A DNA stretch of 64,000 nt from VRUE01 sp035712345. Lineage in GTDB: Bacteria > Actinomycetota > Thermoleophilia > Solirubrobacterales > 70-9. A program made the position numbers and the translations under genes. The stretch covers positions 1-64,000 of the forward strand of contig DASTAY010000051.1 in NCBI GenBank assembly GCA_035712345.1, in the 5' to 3' direction. The number at the start of each line of letters is the position of its first letter. Position 1 is the stretch's first letter. Shown piece by piece: positions 45,020 to 54,184 of the stretch. The notes under the pieces were generated by a model that searched no databases, was not told the origin of the DNA, and saw only the letters and a program-made list of their open reading frames with translations.

Positions 45020-46273
45020 CTACCAGGAAATGAGGCTGTCGCGATCGCTTGATCGAGCCTGAGGCGGCATAAAGGCCAAAACGGAGTCCGAGCGTGGGAT
45101 CCAACCTTCAGGCGTACGCGCGATGAGGCCCATTCTCTCCAACGCATTCAGATCTCTCGTCAGGGACCTCTCCGTCTTTTCGGCATAGGCCTCTGCAAGC
45201 TCGGGGGACAGACGCCTGATCTCCGCACGAGGCTTCGGCCGGAGATTCGGAACCGGATGGTTGGGCGTCGCTTCGATACTGGCCTTTGAGAGGTCCTTGA
45301 CGAGCCGCAACTGCCGTCGACGGGCGTCCGTGTTCGTCTCACCGAAGCGCTGGTGGACGTACTGCTCCCAGCGATCTAGATACTGCATGGACCAAATCCG
45401 ATCGAGCTGCGCCCTCAATTCATCCACGAACCCCTGGACGGCATAGAGAAGAAAGCCGTTGGGTCCTTGAGTAGTCGTCCGATCCAGCTGTCTGTAGTAC
45501 TCGCTGCGCGTGTGGTTGTAGTGGTTCGACAGCAACTGGGTAACTGGCTGCGGAAAACCGGACGCGAGCAGGATGTGCAGCTCCAGCAGGCGGGCGGTTC
45601 GGCCGTTTCCGTCCCCGAAGGGATGAATCCAAGTGAGATACAGATGCGCCAACACCGCTCGCAAGATTGCCAGCGGCGGCGCCAGCTCCGGCTCGTCCGG
45701 TGGCGCCCTGAACGCCTCGGAGTTCAGCCACTCACAGAGGCGCTCCAAGAGATATTCGCAATCCTGGGCGGGAGCCCCCCGGTAACGGCCGACCACCACG
45801 GAGTGCTTTCGGATCTCCCCAGGCTCGACCCCATCGTCACCCTCGAGACCGTCCAGAACAAGGCGGTTGTAGAGCTTGATCTTCTCGACGGTGAGGTCGG
45901 CATTGGAGGCGTCGGGCAGGATCTCATCACGAATGCGATTGAACGCTCCGATTATGTTTTTGATCTCTTTGGCCAGGTACTCCTTGGATGGTGGCAATTT
46001 CAACTCGTTCTCAAAGATCTGCCGGGCCTCTTCCTCGGAGAGAGTGTTCCCCTCGATCGCGGTGGTGGCCAGAGCCCCTTTGACGAGGAATACGGTGAGC
46101 ATCTCGGCGGCAACTTCGGGACGCAGCAAAGCTCGCCTGACATGGTCGCTCTTGGAGGTCGCCTCCCCGAGCAGAAGCCAAAGCCGAAAATCCGCCACCT
46201 GCAGGTCGACCCTGAAGGTAAGCCAAGGATGCGTCTCTTCGTATTCCCGATTGTCCTGCTTAGCCGCCATCAT
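45020..46273 (-). CDS. Fic-domain AMP-transferase with N-terminal inhibitory helix and C-terminal winged helix
   Basis: 417 residues. Active-site motif HPFGDGNGR (217-225) is complete, so it should transfer AMP or a related group to a protein hydroxyl. The inhibitory motif T-x3-E-G (Thr70-Glu74-Gly75, TTAIEGN) lies N-terminal, so it is a class II, self-inhibited Fic. The C-terminus (about 340-400, RSLTRDLNALERMGLIARTPEGWI) looks like a winged helix. It interrupts the phosphate genes between ppx and phoU and is visibly less GC-rich than they are, suggesting transfer. Confidence 0.92.
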   Translation of the reverse strand: MMAAKQDNREYEETHPWLTFRVDLQVADFRLWLLLGEATSKSDHVRRALLRPEVAAEMLTVFLVKGALATTAIEGNTLSEEEARQIFENELKLPPSKEYLAKEIKNIIGAFNRIRDEILPDASNADLTVEKIKLYNRLVLDGLEGDDGVEPGEIRKHSVVVGRYRGAPAQDCEYLLERLCEWLNSEAFRAPPDEPELAPPLAILRAVLAHLYLTWIHPFGDGNGRTARLLELHILLASGFPQPVTQLLSNHYNHTRSEYYRQLDRTTTQGPNGFLLYAVQGFVDELRAQLDRIWSMQYLDRWEQYVHQRFGETNTDARRRQLRLVKDLSKASIEATPNHPVPNLRPKPRAEIRRLSPELAEAYAEKTERSLTRDLNALERMGLIARTPEGWIPRSDSVLAFMPPQARSSDRDSLISW

Positions 46274-46447
46274 CTTTGTCCAGTCTAGTGTCCACTCATT
46301 TGAGGGTCATTTTCGGCTACACAAAGGGGAAACTTGAAAGTTATGGACCCAGCCTGTCCTAACGGGGTGTCCATCTCTTTTAAGGCAACGCAACAGCTCT
46401 TGTCCAAGATACCACCGCAGACGGGTGTCCGCGAAGGAGAGAGGCGC
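46274..46447. other. A/T-richer spacer between fic and phoU
   Basis: 174 bp without a credible gene. It includes an imperfect inverted repeat ATGGACCC (46343-46350) / GGGGTGTCCAT (46364-46374) and another GTGTCCA at about 46289. These look somewhat like insertion-sequence ends, but no transposase is near. The phoU end and the fic promoter share this region. Confidence 0.4.
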
Positions 46448-47131
46448 CTACTCGTTGGGATGCGAGGCGTCCTCGAACTCGCGAAAGAGCCCGGTGACGA
46501 CGAAGGCGACCTGCTCGCCGATGTCGACCGCGTTGTCGGCGATCCGCTCGATCGCCCGCGCCCCCAGCAGCATCGTCATCGCCCACTCGCGCCGGTCCGG
46601 ATCGTCGCCGATCGCCAGCGCCAGGCCGAAGCACTCGCGGTTGAGGTTGTCGACGACGTCGTCTTGGCGGACGAGGTCGCGCGCCAAATCGACATCGCGC
46701 TCCTCGAAGGCCCGCTTGGACTGGCTGATCAGCGTGCGCGTCTGCCTGCCCATGGTCAGGATCAGCCTCACCATCTGCTCGTCGGCCGGAGGCTCGTTGC
46801 CCGTCAGGGGGATCATCTTGCAGACGTTCACGCATTGGTCTCCCATCCGCTCGACGTTCTTCAGCACGTGCAGCAGGGCCGAGATCAGCCGCAGGTCGGT
46901 CGCCACCGGCGACTGCGTGGCGAGCAGGGTGATCAGGCTCTGGTGAACCTCCAGGTAGCGGCCGTCGATGCGGTCGTCGTCGGCGATCACCAGCCGCGCC
47001 AGCTCGACGTCCTGGTGCTCGACCGCCTCCAGGGTCCGCTCCAGCGCCGAGCTGACCAGCTCCAGCCCGCCGAGCCCGCTGGCCTCGAGGCGCTCCAGTT
47101 CCTCCTGATATTCGACCCGTGCTTCGGGCAT
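46448..47131 (-). CDS. phoU: Phosphate-specific transport accessory protein PhoU
   Basis: 227 residues, two three-helix PhoU repeats: VARLVIADDDRIDGRYLEVHQSLITLLA-like first repeat and LVRQDDVVDNLNRECFGLALA second, each with the E/DxxxD metal cluster. It links the PstSCAB transporter to the signalling system that represses the Pho regulon. Start overlaps the pstB stop (TGATG). Last gene of the pst operon. Confidence 0.94.
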   Translation of the reverse strand: MPEARVEYQEELERLEASGLGGLELVSSALERTLEAVEHQDVELARLVIADDDRIDGRYLEVHQSLITLLATQSPVATDLRLISALLHVLKNVERMGDQCVNVCKMIPLTGNEPPADEQMVRLILTMGRQTRTLISQSKRAFEERDVDLARDLVRQDDVVDNLNRECFGLALAIGDDPDRREWAMTMLLGARAIERIADNAVDIGEQVAFVVTGLFREFEDASHPNE

Positions 47132-48048
47132 CAGCCGAACCGGCCGCTGACGTAGTCCTCGGTGGCTTTCTCGGTCGGGCCGGTGAAGATCGTCTCGGTC
47201 GGGCCGATCTCCACCAGCCGCCCCGGCCTGCCGGTCTCCTCGAGGTTGAAGAAGGCGGTGACGTCGCTCGCCCGCGCGGCCTGCTGCATGTTGTGGGTGA
47301 CGATCGCGATCGTGTAGGAGCTCTTCAGCTCGCCGATCAGATCCTCGATCGCCAGCGTCGCAACCGGGTCCAGCGCCGAGCAGGGCTCGTCCATCAGCAG
47401 CACCTCCGGCTCGACCGCGATCGCGCGGGCGATGCAGAGGCGCTGCTGCTGCCCGCCCGAGAGGCTGGCGCCCGGCTTGTCGAGCCGGTCCTTGACCTCG
47501 TTCCAGAGGTGCGCCCCGCGCAGCGAGCGCTCGACGACCTCATCCTTCTCGGCCTTCTTGACCCGCCCCCCGTTGAGGGTGAGCCCGGCGGCGACGTTCT
47601 CGTAGACCGACATCGTCGGAAACGGGTTGGGGGACTGGAAGACCATGCCGACGAGGCGGCGGACCTGCACCGGATCGACCCCCCTGCCGTAGATGTCGTG
47701 GCCGTCGAGCGTTATCCGCCCCTCGACGCGGGCCCCGGCGGTCAGCTCGTGCATGCGGTTGAGCGAGCGCAGGAAGGTCGTCTTGCCGCAGCCCGAGGAG
47801 CCGATCAACGCCGTCACCTTGTTCGGCTCGATCGTCACGCTGACGTCCTGCACGGCGTGGAAGTCGCCGTAGAAGAGGTTGACCCGATCGGTCTCGATCG
47901 TCTTCGCGCGCCGGCCGTCGTCCGGTTGCGCCGCCGCGGCCATACCCGCATCGGACGGTTGCGCGATCGGCTGGGCAGCGCTCGCGGCAGCCTCCGCCCG
48001 GGTTGCGCCTGCGGTTCCTTGCATCGCTCGTCTTCTCCTCATCTCCAC
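47131..48048 (-). CDS. pstB: Phosphate ABC transporter ATP-binding protein
   Basis: 305 residues. The ABC domain begins near residue 48: VNLFYGDFHAVQDVSVTIEPNKVTALIGSSGCGKTTFLRSLNRM, signature SLSGGQQQRLCIARAIA, Walker B VLLMDEPCSALDP, H-loop IVTHNMQQAARASD. PstB-specific features include FQSPNPFPTMSVYENV. The first 45 residues, Ala/Gln/Pro-rich, are an extension not usual in PstB (family about 255-270). Confidence 0.96.
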   Translation of the reverse strand: MEMRRRRAMQGTAGATRAEAAASAAQPIAQPSDAGMAAAAQPDDGRRAKTIETDRVNLFYGDFHAVQDVSVTIEPNKVTALIGSSGCGKTTFLRSLNRMHELTAGARVEGRITLDGHDIYGRGVDPVQVRRLVGMVFQSPNPFPTMSVYENVAAGLTLNGGRVKKAEKDEVVERSLRGAHLWNEVKDRLDKPGASLSGGQQQRLCIARAIAVEPEVLLMDEPCSALDPVATLAIEDLIGELKSSYTIAIVTHNMQQAARASDVTAFFNLEETGRPGRLVEIGPTETIFTGPTEKATEDYVSGRFG

Positions 48049-48061
48049 GGTTGAAGGACGC

Positions 48062-48973
48062 TCACTGTCGGATCTCGGCTCTGTAACGGCGGTAGACGAA
48101 ACGGGCCGCGAGGTTGAGGACCATGACGATGGCGATCAGGGTCAGCGCCGCCGCCCAGGCCCGGTCGTATGAGGCCTGTTTCATCACCCCCGGGGTCCGG
48201 TACTCGCTGTATGCGTAGACCGCGAGGTTCTGCATGCGGCCTTCGAAGGGGTTCGTGTTGATCGAGTCGACGATCCCGGTCGTGACCAGGAGCGGCGCGG
48301 TCTCGCCGACGATGCGGGCGACCGCGATCATCGTCCCGGTGACCAGCCCGGCGAACGCGGTCGGCAGGACGACCTTCACGATCGTCCGCCACTTCGGCGT
48401 GCCCAGCGCGTAGGACGCTTCGCGCAGATGGCTGGGGACGATCTTCAGCACCTCCTCCGAGGAGCGGATCACGATCGGGATCATCAGCACCGAGAGCGCC
48501 ACCGCGCCCATCAGGCCGAGGCGGATGCCGGGGCCGAGGAAGATCGCGAAGAGCGCGTAGGCGAAGAGGCCGGCGACGATCGAGGGGATGCCGGTCATCA
48601 CGTCGACGAAGAAGGTCAGGGCGCGGCGCAGGCGACCGCCGCCGTACTCGGTCAGGTAGATCGCGGCCATGATCCCGATCGGCACCGAGATCGCCGCCGT
48701 CACCGCCGTGATCACCACCGTGCCGACGATCGCGTGCGCGGCGCCCCCGCCGCCGATCACCCCCCGCGACGACGTGGTGAAGAATTCCCAGCTGATCCCG
48801 GGCAGCCCGCGCTTGACCACCTGGAAGAGCAGCGAGAAGAGCGGGATCAGGGCGACGACGAAGGCGGCGACGATGAGACCGGTCATCAACCGGTCGAACG
48901 CCTTGCGACGCCAGAGCGGCCCACCCCTTGGAGCGGCCAGGAGCGCCGGGGTCTCGGCTGAGGCCTGCATCAT
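48062..48973 (-). CDS. pstA: Phosphate ABC transporter permease PstA
   Basis: 303 residues, six membrane helices, with the inner-membrane transporter signature ALSVLMIPIVIRSSEEVLKIVPSHLREASYALGTPKW (EAA loop). Forms the phosphate channel with PstC. Overlaps pstC by ATGA. Confidence 0.95.
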   Translation of the reverse strand: MMQASAETPALLAAPRGGPLWRRKAFDRLMTGLIVAAFVVALIPLFSLLFQVVKRGLPGISWEFFTTSSRGVIGGGGAAHAIVGTVVITAVTAAISVPIGIMAAIYLTEYGGGRLRRALTFFVDVMTGIPSIVAGLFAYALFAIFLGPGIRLGLMGAVALSVLMIPIVIRSSEEVLKIVPSHLREASYALGTPKWRTIVKVVLPTAFAGLVTGTMIAVARIVGETAPLLVTTGIVDSINTNPFEGRMQNLAVYAYSEYRTPGVMKQASYDRAWAAALTLIAIVMVLNLAARFVYRRYRAEIRQ

Positions 48974-49917
48974 TGGACGTTCCGACGGGCGACGATCGCC
49001 CGCGCGGCGAGGTTGGTGACCAGGGTTATCGCGAAGAGGACGAGCCCGGACGCGATCAGCGTGTTGACGGCGAGGCCGGAGGACTCAGGGAAGTCGAGGG
49101 CGATGTTGGCGGCGATCGTCGACGGGTTCGCCTGGCTGATCAGGTTGAAGGTGACGATGCCGGAGACCGAGAGGATGATCGTCACCGCCATCGTCTCCCC
49201 CAGCGCCCGGCCGAGGCCGAGCATCGCGCCGCTGACGATCGAGGACCTGCCAAAGGGGAGAACGGTCATGCGGATCATCTCCCACCGGGTCGCGCCCAGC
49301 GCCAGCGCCCCTTCCTGCAGCTTGCGCGGCGTCTGCGAGAAGACCTCGCGGGCGACGGCGGAGACGATCGGCAGGATCATCACGGTGAGCACGAGGCCGG
49401 CGACGAACATCGTCCGCCCGGTCACCGAGGCGGGGCCCTCGAAGAAGGGGATGAAGCCGAGGTGCTCTTCCAGCCAGCGCATCACCGGGACCGCGGCGGG
49501 ACCGAGCACGAAGATCCCCCAGAGGCCGTAGACGATGCTGGGGATCGCCGCCAACAGGTCGACCAGGAAGCCGAGCGCGAGGACGATGCGGCGCGGGGCG
49601 ATGTGGCTGATGAAGAGCGCCACCGCGATCGCCAGCGGCACGGCGAGAACGACGGCAAGCGCCGCCGCCAGCACCGTGCCGAAGGCGAGCGGTGCGATGT
49701 ATTCGACGAGGCTCTTGCCTTCCGGCAGCTCGGCGGGCGAGGCGCTGACCGCGGGCAGCGCTTCGATCAGGAGGAAGAGCGCCACCCCGGCGAGCAGGAC
49801 GAGGATCGTCACCCCCGCGGCGAGCGCCAGCTTGGAGAAGACGCGGTCCCCCCAACGACGCCGGGGCCCGGCCGCTTGCAGCGGCGAGACCCCGGCTGCT
49901 ACCTCCACTGACTCCAA
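48970..49917 (-). CDS. pstC: Phosphate ABC transporter permease PstC
   Basis: 315 residues, six to seven helices; EAA loop LPIVSAVAREVFSQTPRKLQEGALALGATRWEMI and VLGPAAVPVMRWLEEHLG insert typical of PstC. Ten bases after pstS, same strand. Confidence 0.95.
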   Translation of the reverse strand: MESVEVAAGVSPLQAAGPRRRWGDRVFSKLALAAGVTILVLLAGVALFLLIEALPAVSASPAELPEGKSLVEYIAPLAFGTVLAAALAVVLAVPLAIAVALFISHIAPRRIVLALGFLVDLLAAIPSIVYGLWGIFVLGPAAVPVMRWLEEHLGFIPFFEGPASVTGRTMFVAGLVLTVMILPIVSAVAREVFSQTPRKLQEGALALGATRWEMIRMTVLPFGRSSIVSGAMLGLGRALGETMAVTIILSVSGIVTFNLISQANPSTIAANIALDFPESSGLAVNTLIASGLVLFAITLVTNLAARAIVARRNVQ

Positions 49918-49926
49918 CTTGCCTTC

Positions 49927-51021
49927 CTAACCGGCTTCGATCGCTTCGATCGCGGGCATGATCTTCTTCGTCAGCGAGGCGGAGAGCGGCGCGGAACCGG
50001 CGTTTTCGGCTGCCGCCTTCTGCCCTTCGGCGCTGATCGCGTATTCGAGGTAGGCCTTGACGATTTCCGCTTCGCCGGCGGAGCCGTACTTGGTGCAGGC
50101 GATCATCGAGGAGACGAGGACGATCGGGTAGGTGCCCTGCGATTCGGTCTTGCGATCGAGTTCGAAGGCGAAGACGTCCTTGCCCTTGCTCAGTTCCTTG
50201 TCTTCGGGCGACTCCTCGAGGATCTTGGCCGCGGCTTCCGCGGTCGGTTCGACGTATTCCTTGCCGACCTTGATCTTGGCGACGCCCAGTTCGCCCGCCT
50301 GGCTGGCGTCGGCGTAGCCGATCGCTCCTTCGCCGGCGTTGACCGCTTCGACCACGCCGGAGGTGCCCTCGGCGGCCTCGCCGCCCTTGACCGGCCAGTC
50401 GCCGCTCACTTCGTGCGTCCAGACTTCAGGCGCGACCTTGGAGAGGTAGTCGGTGAAGTTTTCCGTCGTCCCCGACTCGTCGGAGCGGTTGACCGGGACG
50501 ATCCTGGTGCTCGGCAGTTCGACGCCCGGGTTGTCGGCGGCGATCGCCTTGTCGTCCCACGTGGTGATTTCCTGGTTGAAGATCTTCGCCAGGGTGTCTG
50601 GGTCGAGCTGCAGCGATTTGACTTCCGGCAGGTTGTAGACGATCGCGATCGGCGAGATGTAGGCCGGGATCTCGACCAGTTCGCCCGGCTTGCAGCGTTC
50701 CGTCGCGCCCTTCAGCTCGCCTTCGTCTTCGGAGAGCGGGGTGTCGCTGCCGCCGTAGGCGGTGCCGCCGGCGATGAACTGTTCGCGACCGCCGCCGGAG
50801 CCGACCGGGTCATAGGAGATGGTCACGCCTGAGTTTTCGTTCTCGAAGTTCGCGATCCAGGCTTCCTGGGCGGCCTGCTGGGCGCTCGAGCCGGCGCCGG
50901 CAATCTGCCCGGAGAGCTCGCTCGACGAGCCGCTGCTGCTGCTGCCACAGGCGGCGACGCCGACTGCCAGCACCGCCAGGGCGACGATGACCGTCAACCA
51001 TCTCGAGGGACTCACATGCAC
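49927..51021 (-). CDS. pstS: Phosphate-binding lipoprotein PstS
   Basis: 364 residues with lipoprotein signal (GVAACGSS, Cys25). Phosphate-binding loops: GAGSSAQQAAQEAW, YDPVGSGGGREQFI, GGSDTPLSEDE and RIVPVNRSDESGTTENFTDYL. High-affinity phosphate capture outside the membrane for PstCAB. A GTG six bases in (51015) is better spaced from AGAAGGAG and may be the true start. The 58-bp gap to the regulator gene holds no clear promoter. Confidence 0.95.
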   Translation of the reverse strand: MHVSPSRWLTVIVALAVLAVGVAACGSSSSGSSSELSGQIAGAGSSAQQAAQEAWIANFENENSGVTISYDPVGSGGGREQFIAGGTAYGGSDTPLSEDEGELKGATERCKPGELVEIPAYISPIAIVYNLPEVKSLQLDPDTLAKIFNQEITTWDDKAIAADNPGVELPSTRIVPVNRSDESGTTENFTDYLSKVAPEVWTHEVSGDWPVKGGEAAEGTSGVVEAVNAGEGAIGYADASQAGELGVAKIKVGKEYVEPTAEAAAKILEESPEDKELSKGKDVFAFELDRKTESQGTYPIVLVSSMIACTKYGSAGEAEIVKAYLEYAISAEGQKAAAENAGSAPLSASLTKKIMPAIEAIEAG

Positions 51022-51079
51022 TCCTTCTGTCGTTTGGCACGAAAGGGCGGGCCTGGATGGCCGCGCGTGAGCCAGGCTG

Positions 51080-51859
51080 TCAGCGACTGAGGGAGAGCTT
51101 GTTACGTGCTTGTGTCGGAGATGTGAAAGAGCTGTGAAGAGGCTGCTTGGAGTCGAGCGATTCCGGGTCGAAGCGGTAGCCGACCCCGAAGTGGGTGTGG
51201 ATGTAGCTCCAGCCGGGCGAGAGCTTCTCCAGCTTCTGGCGCAGCTTGCGGATGAAGACGTCGACCGAGCGGTCGCCGTGCGCCATCGCGTAGCCCCAGA
51301 CCCGTTGGTAGATCCCCTCGCGCTCGAGCACCTGCCCCTGCGAGTCGGCGAGCAGCTGCAGCAGCTCGAACTCGCGCCGGGTCAGGTCGAGGCTGACCTC
51401 GCCGACGAAGGCCTGGAAGCGGTCGGCGCGGATCTCCAGCTCGCCCGCGACGACGGGCCCGGCTTCCACCCGGGGGCGGGCGCGACGGCGGCGGCGGGAG
51501 ACGGCTTCGAGGCGTGCGATCGCCTCTTCGGGATGGCAGGGCTTGGTGATCCAGTCGTCGATCCCGAGGCGCAGGCCGCGGACCCGCTGGGCCACGGTCG
51601 AGCGCTCGGTGCAGACGACGACGCCGAGGTCGGGCAGCATCCCGCAGACCCGCTCGAGGTAGAGCCAGGCGTCCTCGCCGAGCACCGTCGGGTCGACGAG
51701 CAACGCGTTCAGCTTCATCGCCACCAGCTCCTCGGGCGGAATCGCCCCCGAGGAGGTGCGCTGCTGCCAGCCGGCGGCTTCGGTGCGCTTGGCCAGGACG
51801 GTGACGAAACCGCTGTCGTCGTCGATAACCGCAAGCCTGATGGTCTGCTGCTGGTTCAC
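51080..51859 (-). CDS. OmpR/PhoB-family response regulator (phosphate regulon)
   Basis: 259 residues. Receiver 8-120 with DDD acid pocket (12-15), phosphoacceptor Asp56 in ALLVDPTVLG, Thr84, Lys106 (WITKPCHPEE). Winged-helix trans_reg_C domain about 145-235: VSLDLTRREFELLQLLADSQGQVLERE, RSVDVFIRKLRQKLE, YIHTHFGVGYRF. No histidine kinase lies next to it. Directly upstream of pstS on the same strand and preceded by a Pho-box-like repeat, so it very likely controls phosphate uptake. Confidence 0.9.
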   Translation of the reverse strand: MNQQQTIRLAVIDDDSGFVTVLAKRTEAAGWQQRTSSGAIPPEELVAMKLNALLVDPTVLGEDAWLYLERVCGMLPDLGVVVCTERSTVAQRVRGLRLGIDDWITKPCHPEEAIARLEAVSRRRRRARPRVEAGPVVAGELEIRADRFQAFVGEVSLDLTRREFELLQLLADSQGQVLEREGIYQRVWGYAMAHGDRSVDVFIRKLRQKLEKLSPGWSYIHTHFGVGYRFDPESLDSKQPLHSSFTSPTQARNKLSLSR

Positions 51860-51914
51860 CGGCAGCAGGGATTGTATGCATCATCCCAGGCGACCCGCTG
51901 GGTGAAATGCCTGC

Positions 51915-51934
51915 TTTCACAGGATTTTCACAGG
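51915..51934 (-). promoter_or_regulatory. Pho-box-like direct repeat
   Basis: On the minus strand CCTGTGAAA occurs twice with an 11-bp period (CCTGTGAAAATCCTGTGAAA). The known Pho box is made of 7-bp CTGTCAT-like half-sites with 4-bp spacers, also 11-bp period. It sits about 56-75 bp upstream of the regulator's start, suited to autoregulation of the regulator-pst operon. Confidence 0.6.
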
Positions 51935-52094
51935 TCGATACCCGTAATTTGCGGAACCACGCCTGGGGGTGGGGGGACGATCGGACCTTTTATCGGAATG
52001 TTCACCCGCCGCCGCGATGCCGCAGCCAAGATCGGGGCCACGAGACTCCTCTCTCGTCGCGAGCGGCCCGCCTGCCCCGGGCCGTTCGCATTTT

Positions 52095-52133
52095 TTGCAG
52101 CCTTGTCCCCAGTCCCGGGGGGCAAGGCTGCAA
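52095..52133. repeat. Hairpin downstream of uppP
   Basis: Arms TTGCAGCCTTGTCCCC (52095-52110) and GGGGGCAAGGCTGCAA (52118-52133), 15 of 16 paired plus one G-T. It follows the uppP stop by six bases. The T-run lies on the wrong side for an intrinsic terminator of uppP, though hairpin-only termination or 3'-end protection is possible. Confidence 0.7.
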
Positions 52134-52139
52134 TCCCCG

Positions 52140-52982
52140 TCAGAAGGTCGCCGGGCGCAGACCGGTGGCGATGATCAAGAGGACGATCACGCCGACGGCG
52201 TAGCGGTAGTAGACGAAGGGCGCGTAGGAGGACGTGCGCAGCAGGCGCAGGAGGAAGGCGATCGCGAGATAGCCGGAGACGGCCGCGGCGATCGTGCCGA
52301 CGATCATCGGCCCGGCGACGCCGCTCGGCAGGCCTTCGTGGACGGCGCTGGCCCCCTTGTAGATGGCGGCGCCGGTGACCACCGGGATCAGCAGCAGGAA
52401 GGAGAAGCGGGCGGCGGCGTCGCGGTCGAGGCCCAGGTAACGGGCGGCGGTGATCGTGATCCCCGAGCGCGAGGTGCCGGGGGCGAGCGCGAGGATCTGG
52501 GCCAGGCCGATGTAGAGGCCGTCCTTGACCGAGGACTCCTCCAGCGATTTGCGCTGCGGCAGGCGGTCGGCCCAGAGCAGCAGCGCGCCGAAGACGATCA
52601 GCTGGATCGCGATCATCCACGGCTCCCCCAACGTTTCTTCGAAGAAGCTGGCGCCGATCCCGCCGGCGAGCGCGGCCGGGATCGTGCCCACGGCGATCGC
52701 GATCGAGAGGCGCTGCAGCGGCGTCTCGATCGAACGCTGCCTGACGGCTTCGAGGAAGGCGCGGATCAGCGCGACGACCTCGTGCCGGAAATAGCCGATC
52801 GCGGCGATCAGGGTGCCGACGTGGAGGGCGACGTCGAAGGTCTTGTTGAAGTGTTCGTGGTCGAGCAGAAAGGTGTAGTTCTGCAGCCACGGGACGAGGA
52901 TCAGGTGGCCCGAGGAGGAGATCGGCAGGAACTCGGTGAGCCCCTGGACGATGCCCAGCAGCAAGGCCTCTAGCTCGGACAT
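52140..52982 (-). CDS. uppP: Undecaprenyl-diphosphatase UppP/BacA
   Basis: 280 residues, polytopic. Both catalytic regions are present: GIVQGLTEFLPISSSGHLIL (Glu-rich plus PISSSGH) and LALAPGTSRSGITITAARYLGL (PGxSRSxxT). Recycles the undecaprenyl carrier for cell-wall synthesis by removing a phosphate; also linked to bacitracin resistance. Confidence 0.96.
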   Translation of the reverse strand: MSELEALLLGIVQGLTEFLPISSSGHLILVPWLQNYTFLLDHEHFNKTFDVALHVGTLIAAIGYFRHEVVALIRAFLEAVRQRSIETPLQRLSIAIAVGTIPAALAGGIGASFFEETLGEPWMIAIQLIVFGALLLWADRLPQRKSLEESSVKDGLYIGLAQILALAPGTSRSGITITAARYLGLDRDAAARFSFLLLIPVVTGAAIYKGASAVHEGLPSGVAGPMIVGTIAAAVSGYLAIAFLLRLLRTSSYAPFVYYRYAVGVIVLLIIATGLRPATF

Positions 52983-53055
52983 TGGCGCGGCATCCTAGGG
53001 CAACGGCCAGAGGCGGGGCGCACGGGATGCCCGATGGCCTTTCTACGATGCCCCT

Positions 53056-53904
53056 GTGACCGACGACGCCGTCCCCGCGCCCGATCCCCAGGGCCCGAGC
53101 CGAAAGCCGCCCGAGGAGGCGATTGCCGAGGCGCGGGTGCGGGCGCCCACACGGGGGAACCGCAAGCTGGAGCAATTCCTGGAGGCGATGAACGGGGACG
53201 AGCAGGTGCGGGCCTGGTGGTACATGGCGCAGGTCCACGCCCAACGGCTGGGGATGTCGGACCACTCCTGGGTGCACACGCAGATCGTCTTGAACATCGC
53301 CCTGCGATTGCTGCGGCTGCTGGTCAAGGCCGGGGTCGAGCCCGCGGTGGTCGCCGATCACGGGATGTCGCCGCGCGACGCCGAGGTGGTCGTGGCCGGC
53401 GGGGCGCTGCTGCACGACGTCGGCATGTCGATCCACCGCGCCGACCACGAGGAGTACAGCCTCTTCCTCGCCAACGGCGCGCTCGAGCGGCTGCTCTCAG
53501 GTCCCTACAAGGAGCCGAAGCGGACGATCGTCGCCGCCGAGATCCTGCACGCGATCATCGGCCACCGCCGCCGCGGCGCCCCCTACACGCTGGAGGCCGG
53601 CGTGGTCCGCGTCGCCGATGCGCTGGACATGGCCCAGGGGCGGACCCGGATCCCGCTCGAGGCAGGGCAGGAGGGGATCCACTCGATTTCGGCGGCGGCG
53701 ATCGACGAGGTGCGGATCGAGGCCGGCGCGGAGCGGCCCGTGCGGATCGAGATCGAGCTCAACAACTCGGCCGGGATCTTCCAGGTCGACGACCTGCTCG
53801 CGACCAAGATCCGCGATACGCCGCTGGCGGGCCAGGTGGAAGTGGTCGCCGAGATCGAGGGCGAGACCGAGAAACGCCTGCTGTCCGGCTTCAGGCTGGA
53901 CTAA
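53056..53904 (+). CDS. HD-domain phosphohydrolase
   Basis: 282 residues from GTG. HD metal residues are seen in SWVHTQIVLNIAL (His), GGALLHDVGMSIHRADHEEYS (HD), ILHAIIGHRRRG and VVRVADALDMAQGRT (Asp). The C-terminal part (200-282) is beta-rich, unassigned. Possibly a nucleotide or signalling-nucleotide phosphohydrolase; substrate unknown. Its stop overlaps the convergent small membrane gene by four bases. Confidence 0.8.
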   Translation: MTDDAVPAPDPQGPSRKPPEEAIAEARVRAPTRGNRKLEQFLEAMNGDEQVRAWWYMAQVHAQRLGMSDHSWVHTQIVLNIALRLLRLLVKAGVEPAVVADHGMSPRDAEVVVAGGALLHDVGMSIHRADHEEYSLFLANGALERLLSGPYKEPKRTIVAAEILHAIIGHRRRGAPYTLEAGVVRVADALDMAQGRTRIPLEAGQEGIHSISAAAIDEVRIEAGAERPVRIEIELNNSAGIFQVDDLLATKIRDTPLAGQVEVVAEIEGETEKRLLSGFRLD

Positions 53905-54155
53905 CCGAGTCGCTGCAGGGTCTGCTTGCGCATTTCCTTGCGCTTCTCGAGCCGGCCCTGGATCAGCGAGAGGACGATGACCAGGATGGCGAAGAAGGCG
54001 ATCACGCCGAAGCAGAAGAAGGTCACCGTCTTATCGGTCGTCGGCCCGGCGAGGCCGGTGCCGTTCTCTGCAAGGGCAACCGGCGCGGCGAGCAGCAGCA
54101 TCGTCAGCGCGGCCAGCAGGGCTGCGGCGATGCGCTGTCCACGTGCGAGCCTCAT
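53901..54155 (-). CDS. Small exported/membrane protein
   Basis: 84 residues: cleavable signal (1-29, APVALAEN), a short outside segment ENGTGLAGPTTDKT, one transmembrane helix (45-66) and a basic cytoplasmic tail KRKEMRKQTLQRLG. No family recognised. ATG at 54155 is preferred because a long palindrome lies upstream. Confidence 0.65.
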   Translation of the reverse strand: MRLARGQRIAAALLAALTMLLLAAPVALAENGTGLAGPTTDKTVTFFCFGVIAFFAILVIVLSLIQGRLEKRKEMRKQTLQRLG

Positions 54156-54184
54156 CACGGTTGAAAATCTATCGCAGCCTCCGG

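Noticed and set aside
52095..52133. Intrinsic terminator of uppP
   Set aside because: The hairpin is strong but on the uppP strand is followed by an A-run, not a U-run.
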